A stretch of 64,000 nucleotides of DNA from Alphaproteobacteria bacterium. Its GTDB lineage: Bacteria > Pseudomonadota > Alphaproteobacteria > Kiloniellales > DSM-21159. The stretch covers positions 1 through 64,000 of the forward strand of contig JAUILQ010000006.1 of the NCBI GenBank assembly GCA_030433005.1, given 5' to 3'. Each line of letters opens with the position of its first letter. The first letter of the stretch is position 1. The translations under genes and the position numbers were made by a program. The notes under the pieces were generated by a model that worked only from the letters and a program-made list of their open reading frames with translations, ran no database searches and was not told where the DNA came from. Shown here piece by piece: positions 1 through 9,216 of this stretch.

Positions 1-150
1 AGAACCAAACGCTTGCGCCCCTTCTCGGCGCCCCGGCCGGGCAACCGCAAACGGCGACGCGAACAAACCAGGGAAACCGTCAACGATGTTCCCGGTCCAT
101 AGTGTCAACGATCCTACCGGTTGCTCAAACGGCGGCGTCCGCCCCTAGCG

Positions 151-206
151 CCCCCTCTCCGCCCCTTTGGGGGGGAGAGGGTCGGGGTGAGGTGGGGGAG
201 GGTCCC
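151..206. repeat. Intergenic repeat, copy 1 (C-tract/G-tract type)
   Basis: ccccctctccgcccctttgggggggagagggtcggggtgaggtgggg; near-identical to 43611-43655. Confidence 0.75.
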
Positions 207-218
207 CCGCGCCATCGC

Positions 219-596
219 TCAGCGTCCTGCCTTACCCGGCCGCACCCGCCGACCTGCCGTCCGGAGAGCGACAACGATCGGCGCCACGACCGAAAGCGCC
301 GCGGCGGCGATCGGCTGGATCAGGTAGCTCCACCCCGCCTCATTGAGAATCGCCGGGTAGATGATCGGATCGAAGACCTCAGAAGCGACGAGGTAGATGT
401 AGAGCGCGCCTGCCGGCAGCGTCAGCAGCGCGGCCCGGGCTCTCCAGCGCGAAAGGGCGAGCGCCAGGATGACAATGGCCCCGCAGGCGAGCCACAGCTC
501 CAACGGGTCCGGCATCTTGTCCATCACTTCGGCATGGGCGACCCCAGGCCACAGCGACACAGCGACCGCCATCTGAAGCGCCCGGCGGGCTCTCAT
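219..596 (-). CDS. Small hypothetical membrane protein (signal peptide plus 3 predicted TM segments)
   Basis: Reading frame inside ORF 219..911 starting MRARRALQMAVAVSLWPGVAHAEVMDKMPDPLELW...; the upstream part of the ORF overlaps the DUF1272 gene and is low complexity. Confidence 0.55.
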   Translation of the reverse strand: MRARRALQMAVAVSLWPGVAHAEVMDKMPDPLELWLACGAIVILALALSRWRARAALLTLPAGALYIYLVASEVFDPIIYPAILNEAGWSYLIQPIAAAALSVVAPIVVALRTAGRRVRPGKAGR

Positions 597-603
597 GCCG
601 CCC

Positions 604-894
604 TCACCGCCGTTCCGGCGGCACCTCGCGGTAGCGGGCCTGCAGCTCGGCCAGCTTGGCCGGGTCCGGGGTCTTGACGACGCGCTCGCTCGAGGCGGGA
701 TGCTTCGCCAGCATCGCCTGCGGGCGCACCGGGCGGCGCTCGAGGCCGCCGCCGCAGTTCGGGCAGACGTTGGCGAGCGGGCCCTCGGCGCAGGCGGCGC
801 AGAAGGTGCATTCGTAGCTGCAGATCCGGGCGTCCGGGTCGTGCGGCGGCAGGTCGCGGTCGCAGAGCTCGCAGTTCGGACGCAGCGCCAGCAT
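604..894 (-). CDS. DUF1272 domain-containing Cys-rich (probable zinc-binding) protein
   Basis: MLALRPNCELCDRDLPPHDPDARICSYECTFCAACAEGPLANVCPNCGGGLERRP matches the DUF1272 pattern. Confidence 0.85.
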   Translation of the reverse strand: MLALRPNCELCDRDLPPHDPDARICSYECTFCAACAEGPLANVCPNCGGGLERRPVRPQAMLAKHPASSERVVKTPDPAKLAELQARYREVPPERR

Positions 895-986
895 CGCCTT
901 CCCCTCCGCACGGTGCCCCAGGCGTTAACCGAACCCTAAGCTGGCGGCGGCCAGACTGGCGAGGTCCAATCCGGGGGAAAGACCTG

Positions 987-2600
987 ATGCCAGCCGCGTT
1001 GCCGTCCAGCCTCACGCCGCCGACTGCGCTCGCGGCGGGCGGCGACCGCTTTGCCGAGGCCGTGGCGCTCCATCAGGCGGGCAAGCTGCCCGAGGCCGAG
1101 GCGCTCTACCGCCAGATCCTGCGGCGCGAGCCGCGCCGTGCCGAGGCCTGGCACCTGCTCGGCGTGCTGGCCGGCCAGTGCGGCAAGCTGGAGGCCGCGC
1201 TCGAGCTGCTCGACCAGGCGGTCGACCTCGACCCGCGCCCGGCCCACTACCACGAGAACCGCGCCAAGGCGCTGCGCCGCCTGGGCCGCATCGAGGCCGC
1301 CGAGGCCGCCTACCACGCCGCCCTCGCCCGGGCGCCGCAGCAGGTCGGCCTGCAACTCGGCCTGGGCAGGCTGCTGCTCGCCGAGGGCCGCGGCGAGGAG
1401 GCCCTGGAGCCGCTGCGCCGGGCCACGGTGCTGACCCCGGGCGACGCCGCGACCCATGCGACCTACGCCGCCGCGCTCTCACAGGTCGGCCAGTCGGCGC
1501 GCGCCGAGATGGCGCTGCGCAAGGCCGTGCGCCTCGATCCCGAGAACGCCGATCACTGGCGCAACCTCGGGCTGGTGCGCCGCCAGCTCGGCAAGGCCGG
1601 CCCGGCCGCCGAAGCCCTGGAGCGCGCCGTCGCCCTCGCCCCCGAGGACCGCGAGGCGCGCTACGCCCTCGGCCTGCACCGCCTGCAGCACGGCGCGCTC
1701 GCCGAGGGCTGGGCGCTGGCGCTCGGCCGCGAGGAGGCGCCCTCCGGCGCCGCCTGGCGCCGCCGCCTGCCGCAGCCGCGCTGGCAGGGCGAGACGCTGG
1801 CCGGCCGCTCCCTGCTGCTGTGGGGCGAGCAGGGCGTGGGCGACGAGATCCTCTTCGCGCGCCAGCTGCCGCGCGCGCTCGCCGAGGCCGGGGCCGCCGG
1901 CGGCACCGTCGCCGTCGAGTGCGACCCGCGACTCGCCGGCCTCTACCGCCGCAGCTTCCCCGGCCTGGTCGTGCTGCCGCGCGGCGCGGCCTCCGAGGGC
2001 ACCGCGGCCAGCCTCGACCTGCAGGCGCCGATCGGCGACCTGGCGGCGCGCTGGCTGACCGACTTCGACGCCTTCGGCGCGGGCGCCGCCTACCTGCAGG
2101 CCGACCCGCGATCGCGCAACGCCTGGCGGGCGCGGCTCGACGACGGCCGGCGGCTGGTCGGCATCGCCTGGCGCTCGGGCAACCCGGGCAACGGCGCGGC
2201 GCGCACGCCGCCGCTCGAGGCCTGGAAGCCGCTGCTGGCGCGCCGCGACCTGCGGCTGGTCGCCCTGCAGTACGGCGAGATCGACGCCGAGCTGGAGGCC
2301 TTCGCCGCGCTCGGCGGCCGGGTCGAGCGGCCCGAGAGCCTCGACCGCCGCGACGACCTGGAGGGCCTGGCCGCGCTGGTCGCCGCGCTCGACGGCGTGG
2401 TGACGATCGACAACGCGACGCTGCACCTGGCGGGCGCTCTGGGCGCGCCGACCCTGGGCCTGCTGCCGTTCGGCGCCAACTGGCGCTGGTTCGAGGCCTA
2501 TCCCGAGACCACGCCCTGGTACGCCTCGGTCGCGCTGCTGCGCCAGTCGAGTCCCGGCGACTGGAGCGGCCCGCTGGCCGAAGCCGCGCGCCGCGCCTGA
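987..2600 (+). CDS. Tetratricopeptide-repeat protein with C-terminal glycosyltransferase-like region
   Basis: 537 aa with TPR-type repeats (AEAWHLLGVLAGQCGKLEAALELLDQAVDLDP...) and a C-terminal region (VVTIDNATLHLAGALGAPTLGLLP) typical of GT9/GT41-like TPR proteins. Confidence 0.8.
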   Translation: MPAALPSSLTPPTALAAGGDRFAEAVALHQAGKLPEAEALYRQILRREPRRAEAWHLLGVLAGQCGKLEAALELLDQAVDLDPRPAHYHENRAKALRRLGRIEAAEAAYHAALARAPQQVGLQLGLGRLLLAEGRGEEALEPLRRATVLTPGDAATHATYAAALSQVGQSARAEMALRKAVRLDPENADHWRNLGLVRRQLGKAGPAAEALERAVALAPEDREARYALGLHRLQHGALAEGWALALGREEAPSGAAWRRRLPQPRWQGETLAGRSLLLWGEQGVGDEILFARQLPRALAEAGAAGGTVAVECDPRLAGLYRRSFPGLVVLPRGAASEGTAASLDLQAPIGDLAARWLTDFDAFGAGAAYLQADPRSRNAWRARLDDGRRLVGIAWRSGNPGNGAARTPPLEAWKPLLARRDLRLVALQYGEIDAELEAFAALGGRVERPESLDRRDDLEGLAALVAALDGVVTIDNATLHLAGALGAPTLGLLPFGANWRWFEAYPETTPWYASVALLRQSSPGDWSGPLAEAARRA

Positions 2601-2614
2601 AGCCGCCGGCCCCC

Positions 2615-3685
2615 TCAGCCTTCGGGCAGGTTGCGTCGAGCCAGGCGGCGCAGTTCCTCCAGCTTGTCCGGCGCCCCGAAGCACGGCGCGTTGGCCTGCG
2701 CCCAGTCGATTCGGGCCGCGACCTGCTCCGTCCAGTCCTCGGCGTCGTGGGCGATCGGCGCCGGCAGGTCGAGCAGCTGCGACAGCCCGGCCAGCTTCGG
2801 CGTATGGGTCTCCAGCGCCACGAAGGGCGTGCCGCAGCAGTAGGCCGCCAGCGAGTGGTGGAAGCGCCCGGAGACCAGCAGGCGTGCGCCGGCCAGGCAG
2901 TCGCGCCACTCGACCAGGCTGCGGCACTTGCGGATCCTCAGCTCGGGCAGCAGAGCGCGCAGCTTGCGCGCGAACTCGGCCTCGTCGCTGGCCGGCTTGT
3001 CTGCGGCACCCAGCGGCAGCACCAGCTCCGTGCCGCCAGCCGCCAAGTCCCTCAGCAGCGCGGCCAGGTCGCCGAGCCGCTCGTCCGGGAACTCGGCGGC
3101 GCCGGCGACCGCGACGGTGTTTCCCCGCGCCGGCGCCGCGCCCAGGCCGGCGAAGGTCAGCGGCAGGCAGTCGGCGGCCTGCACCGCGGCGACGCCGAGC
3201 TCGCGCAGCAGCGCGCAGGAGACCGGCTCGCGGACCGCGACGTGGTCGAGCGGCCGCAGGACCCGGGCGTAGAAGCTGCCGTAGGGCGGACGCGGCGGGA
3301 TCGCCGCGTCGTCCGGGTACGCCGAGTGGTTGACCAGCCAGACCGTCTTGCCCATCAGGCTCTTGGCGGCATGCAGCAGGTAGAGCAGGCAGCCGACCGT
3401 CTGGCGCACGCCGTGCAGCGTGCCCTCGCCGTTGACGACGACCAGCTGAGCCTCGGCGATCGCCTGATAGATCCCGGGATTGGCGGCGGCGTGGCGGGCG
3501 AAGAAGGCCGGCTCGACGAACTGCTGCGGACCGGCCGGCGGCTCCGCGAGCCGGGTCGCGACGTCGAGCGGCAGGCTGCCGACCAGGTCGTGGCGCTCGG
3601 CGATCAGCGCCTTGAGGCCACGCGAGGTCGCGGTGCAGCCCCAGTGGTACCAGCGCTCGGTGTCGTTGATCAGGAGGGCACGCAT
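2615..3685 (-). CDS. Polysaccharide pyruvyl transferase family protein
   Basis: MRALLINDTERWYHWGCTATSRGLKALI...VVNGEGTLHG...LLVSGRFHHSLAAYCCGTPFVALETHTPK motifs. Confidence 0.8.
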   Translation of the reverse strand: MRALLINDTERWYHWGCTATSRGLKALIAERHDLVGSLPLDVATRLAEPPAGPQQFVEPAFFARHAAANPGIYQAIAEAQLVVVNGEGTLHGVRQTVGCLLYLLHAAKSLMGKTVWLVNHSAYPDDAAIPPRPPYGSFYARVLRPLDHVAVREPVSCALLRELGVAAVQAADCLPLTFAGLGAAPARGNTVAVAGAAEFPDERLGDLAALLRDLAAGGTELVLPLGAADKPASDEAEFARKLRALLPELRIRKCRSLVEWRDCLAGARLLVSGRFHHSLAAYCCGTPFVALETHTPKLAGLSQLLDLPAPIAHDAEDWTEQVAARIDWAQANAPCFGAPDKLEELRRLARRNLPEG

Positions 3686-3761
3686 CGCCGCTGGGAATGG
3701 GCCAGCCCCGGCCGCCCGTCAAGCAAAAGCCCGTCGAGCGAGAGGGTCGGGGCAGCACGGC

Positions 3762-4112
3762 TCAACCGTCGTCGCTCTCCAGGCAGGGCACGCAGACCGC
3801 GGTCGCCGGGTCGAGCCTGAGGCGGGCGATCGGGATCTCCTCGCCGCAGCGCACGCAGTCGCCATAGGCGTCGTCGTCCAGGCGCTGCAACGCCGCGCGG
3901 ATGCGTCCGGCCGCGGCGCGGCGGCGCTGCTCGGCGGCCTTCGCCATGGCCTGCTGCTGCAGGGCGTCCATGCGGGTCAGCCGGCCGGTGCTCTGCTGGT
4001 CCAGCTCGACCGGCCGGCGGCTCTCCGCCGTCGCCGCGTCTTGCGCCGCCAGCGCCTCGAGCTGCCGTTCCAGCTCGACCCGGAAGGCCGCGAGTTGCTC
4101 GTCGCTCAGCAT
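3762..4112 (-). CDS. TraR/DksA-type C4 zinc-finger protein
   Basis: ALQRLDDDAYGDCVRCGEEIPIARLRLDPATAVCVPC is a DksA-type zinc finger. Confidence 0.85.
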   Translation of the reverse strand: MLSDEQLAAFRVELERQLEALAAQDAATAESRRPVELDQQSTGRLTRMDALQQQAMAKAAEQRRRAAAGRIRAALQRLDDDAYGDCVRCGEEIPIARLRLDPATAVCVPCLESDDG

Positions 4113-4233
4113 CGAGCCAGCCTAGCCGAGGCCGGCGGACGAAGGCGAGGGCCCGCAAAAGGGGTGCGGCGAGGCTTCACAAGCCGCCGCCGCCGTGCGA
4201 CGAGGGCCGAACGGCTTTCAGGAGATGCTTGCG

Positions 4234-4956
4234 ATGAGCCCGCTGTTCGAGGAGCTCGACTACCGCCCCACGGCGATCGGCACGCTCAGCCTGCGCCGCC
4301 GCCGCGATCCGGCCAGCGACGAGACGCTCTACGAGATCAAGCTCGACGACGACTTCCTGATGTCGAGCCGCTTCACCGCGGCGGAGGAGGCGCTGGCCCG
4401 CGTCGCGCTCGCCGAGGCGCCGGGCCGGGCGCTCGAGGTCGTGGTCGGCGGGCTCGGCCTCGGCTACACGGCGCGCGCGGCGCTGGAGGAGCCGCGGGTC
4501 GACTCGCTGCTGGTGGTCGAGGCGCTGGCCCCGGTCATCGAGTGGCACCGCGACGGCCTGCTGCCGCTCGGCGCGACGCTGACCGCCGACGCCCGCTGCC
4601 GCTTCCGCGAGGCCGACTTCTTCGCCCTGGCGGCCGATCCGGATCTCGGCTTCGACGCCGAGCGGCGCGGCCGGCGCTGGGACGCCGTGCTGCTCGACAT
4701 CGACCACTCGCCGGACGACCTGCTCGACCCGGCCAACGCCGGATTCTACCAGCCCGAGGGGCTGCGCCGGCTGGCCGGCCATCTCAAGCCCGGCGGCGTC
4801 TTCGCGCTGTGGAGCAACGACCCGCCGGACGAGGCCTTCCTGGCGCGCCTGCGCCGGGTCTTCGCCGAGGCCCGCGCCGAGGTCGTCGACTTCGCCGATT
4901 CGCGCGGCGAGCCGGTCGCCAACAGCCTCTACCTGGCCTTCACGGCGCGCGGCTGA
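4234..4956 (+). CDS. Spermidine synthase-like / SAM-dependent methyltransferase-like protein
   Basis: ALEVVVGGLGLGYTARAALEEP...DAVLLDIDHSPDDLL...LKPGGVFALWSNDPPDEAFL; AGGAG upstream of ATG 4234. Confidence 0.75.
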   Translation: MSPLFEELDYRPTAIGTLSLRRRRDPASDETLYEIKLDDDFLMSSRFTAAEEALARVALAEAPGRALEVVVGGLGLGYTARAALEEPRVDSLLVVEALAPVIEWHRDGLLPLGATLTADARCRFREADFFALAADPDLGFDAERRGRRWDAVLLDIDHSPDDLLDPANAGFYQPEGLRRLAGHLKPGGVFALWSNDPPDEAFLARLRRVFAEARAEVVDFADSRGEPVANSLYLAFTARG

Positions 4957-5009
4957 GAGTCTGAACACGGGGTGCCTGAGGCGCTCCCACGCTCGCATGG
5001 TTCGACAAG

Positions 5010-6291
5010 TGTGCAGCCCCGAGACATGGTGGACACATGTCCGGGGACATGGTGGACGCATTCTGTTCGGCATTGGAGGCCTTTTGGAGGGTCCTGCGAT
5101 GCCGTTTCGGGGGCTGTCTGTGATGGAGCAGCGCCGGCTGTTCGTGGAGGCCGCGAGCCTGGAGGATGCGAACCTGCGGGGCCTGTGCCGGGCCTTCGGG
5201 ATCAGTCCGACGACCGGCTACAAGTGGCTGGGGCGCTACCGGGAGAGCGGCGAGGCGGGTCTGCCGGATCGCTCGCGCCGGCCGCTGAGCTCGCCGCGCC
5301 GCTCGCCGGTGGCGCTCGAGCAGGCGGTGGTCGCGGTGCGCCGGGCCCATCCCTGCTGGGGCGGGCGCAAGATCCACCACGTGCTGCGCGCCCAGGGCCT
5401 GGACCCGGCCCCGCACCGCAGCACGGTGACCGGCATCCTGCACCGCCACGGCCTGATCGCGCCGGAGGCCTCGGCCCAGCGCCGGCCGTGGCAGCGCTTC
5501 GAGCGGGCGACGCCGAACGAGCTCTGGCAGATGGACTTCAAGGGCCATTTCCCGCTCGGCGCCGGCCGCTGCCACCCCCTGACCGTGATCGACGACCACT
5601 CGCGCTTCCTGGTCGCGCTGTCGGCCTGCCGGGACGAACGGCGCGCCAGCGTCCAGCCGGCGCTCACCGAGAGCTTCCGCCGCCACGGCCTGCCCGAGGC
5701 GATCCTGGTCGACAACGGGCCGCCCTGGGGCAAGGACAGCGAGCACCGGCACACCCGCCTGACCGCCTGGCTGATGCGGCTCGGCGTCGCCGTTCACCAC
5801 GGCCGGCCCTACCATCCGCAGACCCGCGGCAAGAACGAGCGGCTCAACGGCACGCTCGCCCGGGAGGTCGTCGAGGTCGAGGACTTCGCCGACTTCGAGA
5901 CGCTGCAGGCGCGCTTCGATGCCTGGCGCGAGGTCTACAATCACCTGCGACCCCACGAGGCGATCGGCGACCGCCCGCCGGCCAGCCGCTACCTGCGCTC
6001 GCCGCGCGCCTTTCCCGACCAGCTGCCGCCGATCGCCTATCCCGACGACTGCCTGGTGCGCCGCGTCGACCGCTACGGCCGGATCAGCATCAGGCATCAC
6101 CCCTACTTCCTCAGCGGCGCCTTCGCCGGCCATCCCGTCGGCCTCAGGCCGACCCAGCGCGATGGCCTCTACGACGTGCTCTTCTGCACATTCACCGTCG
6201 CTCAGCTCGACCTCAACAAGCCGCAAGAAACCGATGCCTGAGTGTCCACCATGTCTCCGGACACCTGTCCACCATGTCTCCAGGCTGGACA
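5010..6291 (+). mobile_element. IS481-family insertion sequence with terminal inverted repeats and 5-bp target duplication
   Basis: Left end TGTGCAGCCCCGAGACATGGTGGACACATGTCCGGGGACATGGTGGAC; right end (reverse complement) TGTCCAGCCTGGAGACATGGTGGACAGGTGTCCGGAGACATGGTGGAC. Flanking direct repeat ACAAG at 5005-5009 and 6292-6296. Confidence 0.9.
5099..6241 (+). CDS. IS481 family transposase (DDE, rve-type integrase core)
   Basis: HTH (LRGLCRAFGISPTTGYKWLGRYRESG) followed by the integrase core (NELWQMDFKGHF...VIDDHSRFLV...VDNGPPW...HGRPYHPQTRGKNERLNGTL). Start chosen inside ORF 4997..6241, downstream of the TIR. Confidence 0.9.
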   Translation: MPFRGLSVMEQRRLFVEAASLEDANLRGLCRAFGISPTTGYKWLGRYRESGEAGLPDRSRRPLSSPRRSPVALEQAVVAVRRAHPCWGGRKIHHVLRAQGLDPAPHRSTVTGILHRHGLIAPEASAQRRPWQRFERATPNELWQMDFKGHFPLGAGRCHPLTVIDDHSRFLVALSACRDERRASVQPALTESFRRHGLPEAILVDNGPPWGKDSEHRHTRLTAWLMRLGVAVHHGRPYHPQTRGKNERLNGTLAREVVEVEDFADFETLQARFDAWREVYNHLRPHEAIGDRPPASRYLRSPRAFPDQLPPIAYPDDCLVRRVDRYGRISIRHHPYFLSGAFAGHPVGLRPTQRDGLYDVLFCTFTVAQLDLNKPQETDA

Positions 6292-6431
6292 ACAAGCTCA
6301 CCATGAAGCGATGGAAAGGTCTTCGCGGGCTCCCCGAAGGCGCTTCGAGGTGAGCTTGTCGAACCATGCGAGCGCGACCGGCACCGGCCCTCCGCCCAAG
6401 GGAGCGCGTTGCGAAGCAGCGTCCCGCCGCC

Positions 6432-9077
6432 TCAGGCCAGCGCCTTGGAGGCGATTTCGTAGACGTCCTTGGACAGCTTGGGCGCCTCGACGATGCGCTC
6501 CAGGGCGCGCTTCATCTTGGCCTGCCGGTCCTCGTCGAAACGGCGCCAGCGGATGAGCGGCTGGACCAGACGCGCCGCGACCTGCGGGTTGAGCGCGTCG
6601 AGCGCCAGCACCTCGTCGGCCAGGAAGCGGTAGCCGGAGCCGTCGGCGGCGTGGAAGCGCACCGGGTTGCCGGCCGCGAAGGCGCCGATCAGCGCGCGCA
6701 CCCGGTTGGGGTTGCGGCGGTCGAAGCCGGGGTGCTCGCGCAGGGCCTCGACGGTCGCCAGGGTGTCGGCACGCGCCGACATGGCCTTGAGGGCGAACCA
6801 CTTGTCGAGCACCAGCGAGTCGTCGCGCCAGCGGTCGTGGAAGGCCTGCAGCGCCGCCGCCGCGTCCTCGCGCTCCAGGTCGTTGAGCGACGCCAGGGCG
6901 GCCATGACGTCGGTCATGCGGCCGTCGGGCCGGGCCTGGGCCTTGGCCGCCTCGACCGCCGCCTCGTCGCCCGAGGCGACCCAGTAGGCGAGCGCGGCGT
7001 TCTTCAGGGCGCGCCGGCCCATCGCCTCCGTGCTCAAATCCTCGCCGCCGAGGTCGTTCTCGCCATCCGCCTCCGCGGCCAGCGCCTCGTAGGTGCGGCG
7101 CCAGTCGCCCTGCAGCGCCTCGCCGAGCGTGCGGCGCGCCTGCGTGCGGGCCTCGTGGACCGCGTCGACGTGCCAGGTCGCCATGGCCTGGCCGAGCAGC
7201 GATTCCCCGGGCAGCGCGAAGAGCTCGGCCTTGAAGGCGGGGTCCAGCCGGTCGTCGACGAGGCTGGCGCGGAAGGCCTCGAGGATGCGCGGGTCGAGCG
7301 CCGCCGTCCCGCCGGCGCGCAGGGTGTCGGCCATTGCCAGCAGCGAGCGCGTCGCCAGGGTCTGCAGCGCCTCCCAGCGGCCGAAGGGATCGTCGTCGGC
7401 GCCGGCCAGGAAGGCCAGGTCGTCCTCGCTCCAGGCGGCCTCCAGGCGCACCGGCGCGGAGAAGCCGCGCAGCAGCGAGGGCACCGCCGCGCCGCTCGGA
7501 TCCTCGAAGACGAACTCGGCCTCGGCGCCGTCGAGCAGCAGCACGCGCTCGGCCGCCGCCGGCGTGCCGTCGCGGCCGACCAGGGCGGCGCGCAGCGGGA
7601 TCGGCATCGGCTGCTTGTCGGGCTGCCCGGGCGTCGCCGGAACGCTCTGGCGCAGCCTCAGGGTCAGCGTCCCGGCCTCGGCGTCGCGCGTCCAGTCGGC
7701 GCGCACCTCGGGCGTGCCGGCCTGGCGGTACCACAGGCGGAAGGCGCCGAGGTCGGCGCCGTTGGCGTCCTCCATGGCGGCGACGAAGTCGTCGCAGGTC
7801 ACGGCCTGGCCGTCGTGCCGCTCGAAGTAGAGGTCGATGCCGCGGCGGAAGCCCTCGGCGCCGAGCAGCGTGTGGATCATGCGCACGACCTCGGCGCCCT
7901 TGTCGTAGACCGTCGGCGTGTAGAAGTTGCTGATCTCGATGTAGCTGTCGGGGCGCACCGGATGCGCGGTCGGGCCCGAGTCCTCGGGGAACTGCACCGA
8001 GCGCAGCAGCCGCACGTCGCCGACCCGCTTGACGCCGCGCGAGTGCATGTCGGCCGAGAACTCCTGATCGCGGAACACCGTCAGCCCTTCCTTGAGGGAG
8101 AGCTGGAACCAGTCGCGGCAGGTCACGCGGTTGCCGGTCCAGTTGTGGAAGTACTCGTGCGCGACGATCGACTCGACGCGCTGCAGGTCGGCGTCGGTCG
8201 CCGAGGCGGCGTCGGCCAGCACCGCCTTGGCGTTGAAGATGTTGAGGCCCTTGTTCTCCATCGCGCCCATGTTGAAGTGCGACACCGCGACGATCATGAA
8301 GAGGTCGAGGTCGTACTCCAGGCCGTAGACCTCTTCGTCCCAGCGCATCGCGCGCTTCAGCGAGTCGAGGGCGTGACCGGTGCGCGGCTCGTTGCCGTGC
8401 TCGACGAAGAGGCGCAGCGTCACCTCGCGGCCCGAGGCCGTGACGAAGCGGTCCTCGACGCAGGCGAGGTCGCCGGCGACCAGGGCGAAGAGATAGCTCG
8501 GCTTCGGGAAGGGGTCGTGCCAGACGGCGTAGTGCCGGCCGCCGTCCAGCGCGCCCTGCTCGACCGGATTGCCGTTGGCCAGCAGCACCGGGAAGCGGTC
8601 GGCCTCGGCCTCGATGCGCACGGTGAAGACCGCCATGACGTCGGGCCGGTCCGGATAGTAGGTGATGTTGCGGAAGCCCTCTGCCTCGCACTGGGTGCAG
8701 TACATGCCGCCGGACATGTAGAGCCCTTCCAGCGCGGTGTTGTCCTGCGGCCGGATGCGGCTTTCGACCGTCACCTCGAAGGCGCCGTCGCGCGCCGGCA
8801 GGGTCAGGCGCTCGGGCTCCAGGGCGTAGGCGTTGGGCCCGAGCGTCTCGCCGTCGAGGCTGACCGAGACCAGCTCCTGGTTCTGGCCGTCGAGCACGAT
8901 CGGCGCCGCGCCCTGCCCGGCCTCGGGATTGCGGCGGCCGCGCAGCGTCGTGCGCACTCTCGTCCAGTCGTCGCCCAGGGAGACCGCCATGTCGACCGTC
9001 TCGATGACATGCGCCGGCGCCTGGTAGTCGGACAGGCGGATCGGCTGCGGCGTGGCGAGGCTGAGGGTGCGGTCCAT
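6432..9077 (-). CDS. pepN: Aminopeptidase N (M1 family)
   Basis: MDRTLSLATPQPIRLSDYQAPAHVIETVD...GGMYCTQCEAEGFRNITYYPDRPDVMAVF...VAHEYFHNWTGNRVTCRDWFQLSLKEGLTVFRDQEF. Confidence 0.95.
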   Translation of the reverse strand: MDRTLSLATPQPIRLSDYQAPAHVIETVDMAVSLGDDWTRVRTTLRGRRNPEAGQGAAPIVLDGQNQELVSVSLDGETLGPNAYALEPERLTLPARDGAFEVTVESRIRPQDNTALEGLYMSGGMYCTQCEAEGFRNITYYPDRPDVMAVFTVRIEAEADRFPVLLANGNPVEQGALDGGRHYAVWHDPFPKPSYLFALVAGDLACVEDRFVTASGREVTLRLFVEHGNEPRTGHALDSLKRAMRWDEEVYGLEYDLDLFMIVAVSHFNMGAMENKGLNIFNAKAVLADAASATDADLQRVESIVAHEYFHNWTGNRVTCRDWFQLSLKEGLTVFRDQEFSADMHSRGVKRVGDVRLLRSVQFPEDSGPTAHPVRPDSYIEISNFYTPTVYDKGAEVVRMIHTLLGAEGFRRGIDLYFERHDGQAVTCDDFVAAMEDANGADLGAFRLWYRQAGTPEVRADWTRDAEAGTLTLRLRQSVPATPGQPDKQPMPIPLRAALVGRDGTPAAAERVLLLDGAEAEFVFEDPSGAAVPSLLRGFSAPVRLEAAWSEDDLAFLAGADDDPFGRWEALQTLATRSLLAMADTLRAGGTAALDPRILEAFRASLVDDRLDPAFKAELFALPGESLLGQAMATWHVDAVHEARTQARRTLGEALQGDWRRTYEALAAEADGENDLGGEDLSTEAMGRRALKNAALAYWVASGDEAAVEAAKAQARPDGRMTDVMAALASLNDLEREDAAAALQAFHDRWRDDSLVLDKWFALKAMSARADTLATVEALREHPGFDRRNPNRVRALIGAFAAGNPVRFHAADGSGYRFLADEVLALDALNPQVAARLVQPLIRWRRFDEDRQAKMKRALERIVEAPKLSKDVYEIASKALA

Positions 9078-9216
9078 CGAACGGCCTTCTTCGCAGGGAA
9101 AGGGGGCGCGGCGGGGCTGCCACGAAGGTAGGCGGCCCGGCGGCGCGGAAAAAGGGGGTGGCGCGGAACGGGCACGGCCGGCGCCGAAGGCTGCCGCTCG
9201 CGCGCGAGGCGATGAT

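Larger units (their letters stand above)
4990..6374. repeat. REP-like palindrome interrupted by the IS481 element
   Basis: Without the IS and one ACAAG copy, the left arm CGCTCGCATGGTTCGACAAGCTCACC (4990-5009 + 6297-6302) is the exact reverse complement of GGTGAGCTTGTCGAACCATGCGAGCG (6349-6374). Confidence 0.85.

Noticed and set aside
1-100. Possible partial coding sequence at the left edge
   Set aside because: Too short, no recognisable motif, and no supporting ORF in the track.
1178-3820. 880-aa plus-strand ORF over the TPR and polysaccharide pyruvyl transferase genes
   Set aside because: Alternative frame of the TPR gene and antisense of the pyruvyl transferase gene; no domain signal.
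4940-6367. 475-aa minus-strand ORF across the IS element
   Set aside because: Antisense to an intact IS481 transposase with all expected motifs; likely spurious.
6366-9131. 921-aa plus-strand ORF antisense to pepN
   Set aside because: Low-complexity antisense translation; pepN on the opposite strand is clearly the real gene.
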